Shown here: positions 57,701 through 64,000 of the stretch, piece after piece
Layout: the number at the start of each line of letters is the position of its first letter
Numbering within the stretch: the stretch's first letter is position 1
Assembly (NCBI RefSeq): GCF_963662255.1
Contig: NC_085055.1
Location: 17,842,704-17,906,703, forward strand
Source of the DNA: Cinclus cinclus
Lineage: Eukaryota; Chordata; Aves; Passeriformes; Cinclidae
Direction: 5' to 3'
Length of the DNA stretch: 64,000 bases
Position numbers and translations under genes: made by a program
The notes under the pieces: generated by a model
The model's input: only the letters and a program-made list of their open reading frames with translations
The model's database searches: none
Told to the model about the DNA's origin: nothing

Positions 57701-60700
57701 CCCTCTAGGGCCATACAAAAATGGGTTGTTAAATGACAGGTGAGAGTAGAAAAATTGGCCACAAGAGCAGATAACTAAAATAAAGAAGTTGCATCAACTC
57801 CACTGTTACTCATGCTTGCAGCGAGCAGAGGATAAAGACCCACAGTGAAACAGCAGCAATCTGGAAGTCAGGTTCCCAGCACTGAAAGAAGACTCGTGCC
57901 TGCTGTCCTTTGTGGGATTGCTGCCGTCCCTGGAAGCAGAGAGTAGGAGTGAGGCAGGGTTAGGGGCTGTGGATGCTGTGCACCCTGCACCGGTGCTGCC
58001 TTGGCTCGGACATGGGCTGGAGCTGGCAGCCAAGGCCGGATTGCAGATGGGAGGTTTTGCAAACGCAGGGCGTTTGCAGAGGAGAGCTAAGGCAGGGCTG
58101 CAGGCAATGTATGAACAGCATTAAAGGGCTCAGCCGTGTGTGCACAATTCCTGGAGCAGAAACTGGGCTGCCACGGCTGTTACTGTGCTCCCACTGTGCA
58201 GGTGAGAGCTGCTGAAGGGCAAGGAGTTGCCACTGGCGCTGCAGCCTGCTTGTGTCAGAAGAGCAGGGTGGAAGCTGCCTGCAGCAAAGGCCAAGCTTGT
58301 TCATGTCTGTCTGCAGAAGGCTCTGTGCACACACCCTCAGTCTGGCTTGCTGGAGAGAGGCTTGCTGGGAAGTGCAAAACTGAGTCAAAACTCCTCCAGA
58401 CTGGGATGATGGCATCTGGTTTGGATTGAGCTCCTATTCCAAAAGTGCATTTACTCCAGATACTTGTTTTATGGATGACACGATAGAGTATCTTGTCTTT
58501 GAGGACTGTGGAAATACATTTAAATGCTTTAAGAGGTATTTCCCTCTGTGGTGTAGTGATTTTCAGAGCAGACACAACTTCAGGAAAATCCTCCAGTATA
58601 CTATAATACTTTAATGAACCTAGAATATCATACAGTTGTTCAAGCAGCTGTTATCATCTTGTTTTGGGTTCTCCTATGGCTTAATATGATGTAACTTTCT
58701 CAGAATCATTGAACTGACAGAGGATGAAGGGAAGTGGTAATTTGTGCCTTCTGCAACTTGTTGCTGTGGTTACCTCATTTTGGTTCTAAATGAAGACCTT
58801 TGACTGGGGAGACCCGTTGATTGATTTCTATTACTTGTTTTCAGTACTGCTACTGTGAAATTCAGAACAGCTTAAAGGTATGGCTGGGTGGCTTTATCAT
58901 ATCTGTGTGATAAAAAATGAATATCTGATACTAGCAACAAATAACTTTTTGATTTAGTGGTAAGAGAGTACTTAAATACATTTTATCCAGAATATATGGA
59001 ATTGGATTCTTTGTAATATTTCAACTATTCATTTTTTCAACCAAATGTGTGGGAGAAGACAAATTATTTAATTTGATATTTAAGCTCCTATTAATCTAGC
59101 TGGATGGCACACAGAGTTGTGAAGTTTGTCTCAAGTATAATACTTTGTTTGACCCTCAAGAACATTTTGCTGAGGGTGAGAAGTGAGGGTTCATTGAAAT
59201 GTAACGATGGAACATTTGTAGTTTAGATTCTTATTCTATTTTTCTGAAAATCTATATTTGCATAGTTCCAATTATGAGGTCTGACATGAGACCAGACTTT
59301 GCACACTGCTTTTTAAGAGGAATGATTATCTTGATTTAAGAGGACTTTGTCTCTGTGAACAATCTGGCCCTCAAACTTGAAGTTCACACATAATTTCCAG
59401 TAATGTGCTGTTTGAATAATTATGGGATCTCAAGTGTGTGCAAGGGAGGAAGAGCAGTAAACAAGTTCCTAGCATGTACTTTTAAGAGCAGGTGGCTTAA
59501 TCTTCCCTTAAATAAAGCAATAATTTCAGCATATTCTAGTGATTACAGATAATAGTTATTCAGGTAATATTAGCTTTTTCAGGTGTGGCATCTTGTTCTA
59601 GGTGTTGTAACCTGTCGTTTACTCCTTCAGTGTGTTCAAGTTTACTTAGTAATTGCTTTGCTGAAAAACAGATTAGGTATTATTTAGCTGTCAGTTGTGT
59701 TGGAACAGTGCCAAATAACTCTTAAACAACCAGATATTAGCCAATAAACATCAGTGAGAACACTCATGCATGAAATAAGGATCCAACTTATTTTCTTCTT
59801 GGATAGTTATTATTGGAGAGAAGTTCTGAATTGGGTCTTTCTGCCTTTGCCTCATTGTCCAAGTAAGTCCATCTGATGGGCTTGAGAATATTTAACTCTG
59901 AAACAGCAGACAGACATACCTAGGCTGTCTCAAAAAGACCCTCAAGCATTTTAACACAAGGGAGAACTCCATACAACTCTCAAATCAGCAAGGTGCTGCT
60001 AGATTAGGAGTTTGTGCAGTAGAATTTCACTGTAAGCTGTTACATTTAATAAAAGTGGTCAGTGTTTGAATGCGAGTCAGACCAGAAGCCCTGCTTCAAG
60101 CTTCCCTGAGAGCAAAGCAGAGGAACTGTCTGACCCCAGTTAAACAGCTGCCTTATCTTATATTTTTGTATTAATCCAGCAGAGACAAACCCTTCTGGGC
60201 ATGGTGGCCAAAACCAAGACTGTGCATGTGCTCCCACTTAGAGGAAAAAGTTCTCACCCTAAATTTATTATAAGATACTGAGGTTTAAGTTTGGCTTAAC
60301 CAGAAATGTGACCTAGTACAGGTGTCAGTGTGTGTCTCTGAGAAGCAAACCACCCAGGATTTGGAGTACCTGTGTTATATATCAGCCCTTGTGATAGTGA
60401 AGTTCTGCCAGTGCTCTGATACATCTGGATGACAGACACAAGACCACAAAGGAAGTAAGGTGCCAGGTAAAGACTGGGAATAGATGTCCAGTCTTCAAGC
60501 CCAATCCTGAGACTTCTGAAAACTTTCAGGGGCCTTGGTTGCACACTTACATAGAAGGCTCTCTTGTAAGGATGAGTATTTTGGGTGAAACAATGGAGCA
60601 CCTGTGCTATCAGGATCTCTTCCTGCTGCACCTCCCCTGGAGGCCAGCTGGCATCAAGGAGCCCATGGCAGGATGGCTGTTTGGTGGAGCAGGTCCGAGC

Positions 60701-63700
60701 AGCCTCTTGCGGGGTTCGCGTTGCGACAGCTTGAGGTCACTGAGCTGAAAGCAGGAGTGGAAACTATTTGGAGAGTGTGCTTCCCACCCTTCCCTCCTGC
60801 TCTGAGCTGACTGAAGCAAGCTGTTGGATTCCATATATACTATTTTCCCTGCTGGAAAATGACTCCCACTCAAAACAGGATTAGGGAGCTTGGCAAAGGG
60901 AGGGTGAATTTAATTATAGGACAAACCAACATTCCCTCCCCCAGGAGTCTTGGCTTCAGTTGTCACTTCTGGTGCTTGTTCTCTATAAATGGTATCTATT
61001 TGGCCTGTGTTCCTTTTCATCTGATAAGATGACATCTTTTTTACTCCTCTGTTGTTGCCCTGGTGTACAGATTTCAGATACTGATGGATTAACATAGGCT
61101 GTCAGCTGAAGACTGACTGATGCTTTCATCTGGACTGAGACTGAGATTCCATCTGAGTTTAGACACTGTGAAGCACTAAAGGATGGGGGCAGTTCTCTCT
61201 AGGCTTTTCCCATTTGATGAAGCAAGACATCCCTTCTACTCAGGCATAAGGAGGATTGAATAACTTTCTGCACACAACCATTTTTCTCTATGGAAAGAAC
61301 CTACAGGGACAAAAGTCCTAAACGTGACTGAAACAAATCTGGATGTTATGCAGAAATACTTAACATTTTGGCCTTGTAACAGCTGTACATGTAACAGTTT
61401 TACATGTCCTTAGCATTGTGCACAGCAAAATAAGCAAAGTGTTTGTGGTACAGTGCGCTCTTCTGTGATGATTTTAACTATCTTAATCATATTAAATCAT
61501 GACAAAAGACCACAGGATACAAGGCATGCCTGTAGCTGACAGGGTTCTTCCTTGCCTTCAGGTAGCCTGGGTTGAAAGCTGCATTATCTTGGCTTTTTCT
61601 GTCCATAAATAGAAGAGACCTGTGGAATGTTTTTCATGTTGTCTTCATTAAACAGATATGATCTTGCCAGATTGCACAGCTTGGTAGACCTTGTCATTAT
61701 CACAAGCCTTCAGGAAAGCTGCTCTTGATGTGTGTCTACTACTGAAAAGTAGTCAGAGTTAACAGATGTCTACCTGTATTGCAAAGCAGGAAAGCAGCAA
61801 CAAATTAGAAAAAGGGGAATATGGGCACTGAATGACATGTAGAGTAGTAAAAGAAGGTCAAAAAGAAATCAGAACAGGAATTTAAACATTGCCTGATGAA
61901 TCTTGAATGGTTTTCCATTTCAGTGTACTGCTAGTGAAAGATCATGATCTTGCCCATCAGCTGCTCTTTACCCTGTAATGTTTTTGGTGCAAACCCCACC
62001 TGTGTAAGAGATCAGTCCCTTGCCAATTGTAGAACTGGACTGGCAGCAGAACTGGAGAAGGCTGACCTGTACCTTATAGCCCTGGGTGTGAACAGATATT
62101 GGAGGGGATTTGGCTCTGGAGAAGAGCTTTAAACCTGAGACTCCTCACATGGTTCTTTTGTGTTTCTTTGGCCTGCTCTAGGGCTGCCTGAACTAATGAA
62201 GGACTTCTCACAAATGTAGTAGAATTTATCCAAGTTGTTGCTAACAGCTGACTAGGAAGCAGAATTTCTCTCTACTGGTTTCATCCTGAATGAAAGCAAA
62301 AGGAATTTTAAAGTAGTAATCAGACTTTTTTACTCCTTATCAGAATATTTCATAAGGTTTCTGTGGTTATTTCTAACACAAATTTAAAAAGTGACATGAT
62401 TCAATATTGTAAGTGTGAGAAGACATTTATTGTGGGATATTTTAATCAAATCTGCGTTTTTCATTGGAGAAGCTATTGTGCATGGTGTTTTTTGATCATT
62501 GTAAACTGAGATTTCAAAATGCTGTTGTAATTTTTAAGAAAATAAAACTTTGGATTAGTGGTGTTCTGGTTCAGAGTCTCTGCTATCCAGCACCAAATGT
62601 GCTGATCAGGAAAAGAAAGAAAATGACAAAAGAAATTTTGTGGGTTCTCTTGTTTACATTAAAAACCCAAACCAAACAACTCCTGAACACTTTAACAAGA
62701 AGAAACTATTTTTTGCTATCTTCATTTGCCACCAGAGGACTTAGGAAATTACCCTGTAAGGACTATCAGCTTTGTTGGGTGCTTTGTGTTTTACAATTGT
62801 AGAATTAATTTAAAGTTTTTACTTGAATTTGCAACTTGACTAATCTGAGAGTGTTTAACATTCCTGTTTCAATGAATGAGTACTTGAGACAAAACTTATT
62901 TTATTAAACATAATTTTATTTATTTCTTCCTCGTACCCCATTTTTATCTTCTGTTTCCATATTTCAAACTATATAGCCACTGTTCTTCATATTTGCACTG
63001 TAGTAAATGTTTCCTCGTATATAGTAATTACTGTGGAACTTAAATTATTCAAATTAGAAGGAAGGAAATATCTGTTTCTTTGTGTGGTGGAGGATGAAAA
63101 GTGTGGATGAGTTGAGTTTTGTTAGTTTTGTTACCAGGAAGGTGTTGAGAACTCTGAATTAAATAATGCTGCTCTCTAGGACATGCAGTGTATTTTCTTA
63201 TTAAGAATTTGAGATGAGAGGAGGTTGTTTCTTAAGTATTATCAGTTTTACTGGCTCATTGATACTGATCCTTCAAAGGTCATGTGATACAAGCAGGAAT
63301 ATAAGGTGTCTAGGATGCTTTGGTTTTGTCTTGGCTTTCCCCAGGCTTCATCCATCAGTTTCTTTCCATCAGTGCTTGTATTTCATTGGTGAACCTCCAG
63401 TGTTTTGCCTCAGATTTTTTTTCTTTTGGAATCTTCCTATATGCTGCCCTTAAGAAGTAATGAGGGGTTCTTCTGTTGGCTGGCCAAGGGTAGGGACCTT
63501 GCTGGGGCTGGGTCTGGTTCCTCCCTTTCTTCCCATCTGACATTCTCCTGGAGTGAGACCAGTTTAGCAGGAGTTGTCTCTGGGGAAGAAAGGAAACTGG
63601 ATGGCAAAACGCAGAAATTTGTTGTATTTATTTCAAAGAGGTAAGCTCCTAAATGCATTCTTATCTGAACTGAGCTGTTATTTGCCAAGAAGGCCATCAG

Positions 63701-64000
63701 AAACAGTCTATAATGAATCCTCTGTGCTTTATTGTATATCTTTGCAAATGGGCGAAATCTGGCCTTGCTGTGTGACTTAAGCGCTCATGATGCAGCGGTG
63801 CTCCTGTGGATAAGTCTTGCTTAAATACCAACAAGTTAACCTGAAATGGGTCATAGGAAGCTTGTGGAGCAGCCCAATCCAACAATTTATTTCTATCTAA
63901 TCCAAGGATTTGTATGGCAGCTGAAAGTGGGGGCCCCCTGAGGCTCTTGTGCTGGCAAACATAGATGCACTCAGCAAAAACACACTACCCTGGACAGAAA
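54703..64000. other. Gene desert to the window end
   Basis: No supportable gene was found. A locally GC-rich patch (about 57880-58400) has open frames on both strands but no recognisable domain, and is best read as composition-driven. A stretch at about 59460-59780, with paired CAGGTG boxes (59489, 59580) and several TAAT motifs, is a weak candidate enhancer. No repeat family was recognised here. Confidence 0.65.

Noticed and set aside
57868..58429. Several overlapping open frames on both strands in a GC-rich patch
   Set aside because: Openness in many frames at once reflects low stop-codon density in GC-rich DNA. No domain, no clear splice structure.

Overview
The window is vertebrate nuclear DNA: AT-rich, gene-poor, intron-containing, with canonical GT-AG splice sites. 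A bird is the best fit, probably a songbird. The grounds are a CR1 retroposon 3' end with its octamer tail, an LTR of a type I associate with passerine genomes, low interspersed-repeat density and short introns. The species call is inference. The locus is not: four consecutive exons encode the C-terminal 220 residues of PAX3, from homeodomain helix 3 to the stop.

Layout. 1-4743 is the end of the intron upstream of the homeodomain-helix-3 exon. 4744-17843 holds the last four PAX3 coding exons (6-9 in human numbering) on the + strand, separated by introns of 1.16, 10.8 and 0.52 kb. The PAX3 3' UTR follows, to roughly 19.0-19.45 kb depending on the poly(A) site used. It carries two miR-1/206-type seed matches. 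The rest, about 19.5-64 kb, is a gene desert on the 3' side of PAX3 (the EPHA4 side in other vertebrates), with one convincing gene: an intact single-exon ORF at 30579-30905 for a 108-residue KCNE-family (MinK-related) potassium-channel beta subunit. I do not know a KCNE gene at this position in mammals, and the protein is not a clear orthologue of KCNE1-5 as I recall them. This is the most interesting item in the window.

Repeats. A striking 2.15-kb minisatellite (23973-26120) has about 72 copies of a 29/30-bp unit with higher-order duplications. Others are a CR1 3' fragment (20436-20522), an LTR (52990-53249) with a second partial copy 1.5 kb away (54509-54655) that ends in a perfect 20-bp palindrome, a possible older LTR-like stretch (about 33575-34325), a 145-bp tandem duplication inside PAX3 intron 7, and several simple repeats.

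PAX3 and the KCNE-like gene have no obvious biochemical link. PAX3 is a paired/homeodomain transcription factor of neural crest, dorsal neural tube and muscle progenitors. The KCNE-like product would be a small type I membrane protein modulating voltage-gated K+ channels. Their adjacency may expose the KCNE gene to PAX3-domain enhancers, but nothing in the sequence proves that. I saw no tRNA, rRNA, CRISPR or other coding gene. The remaining open frames look like chance frames in non-coding DNA.
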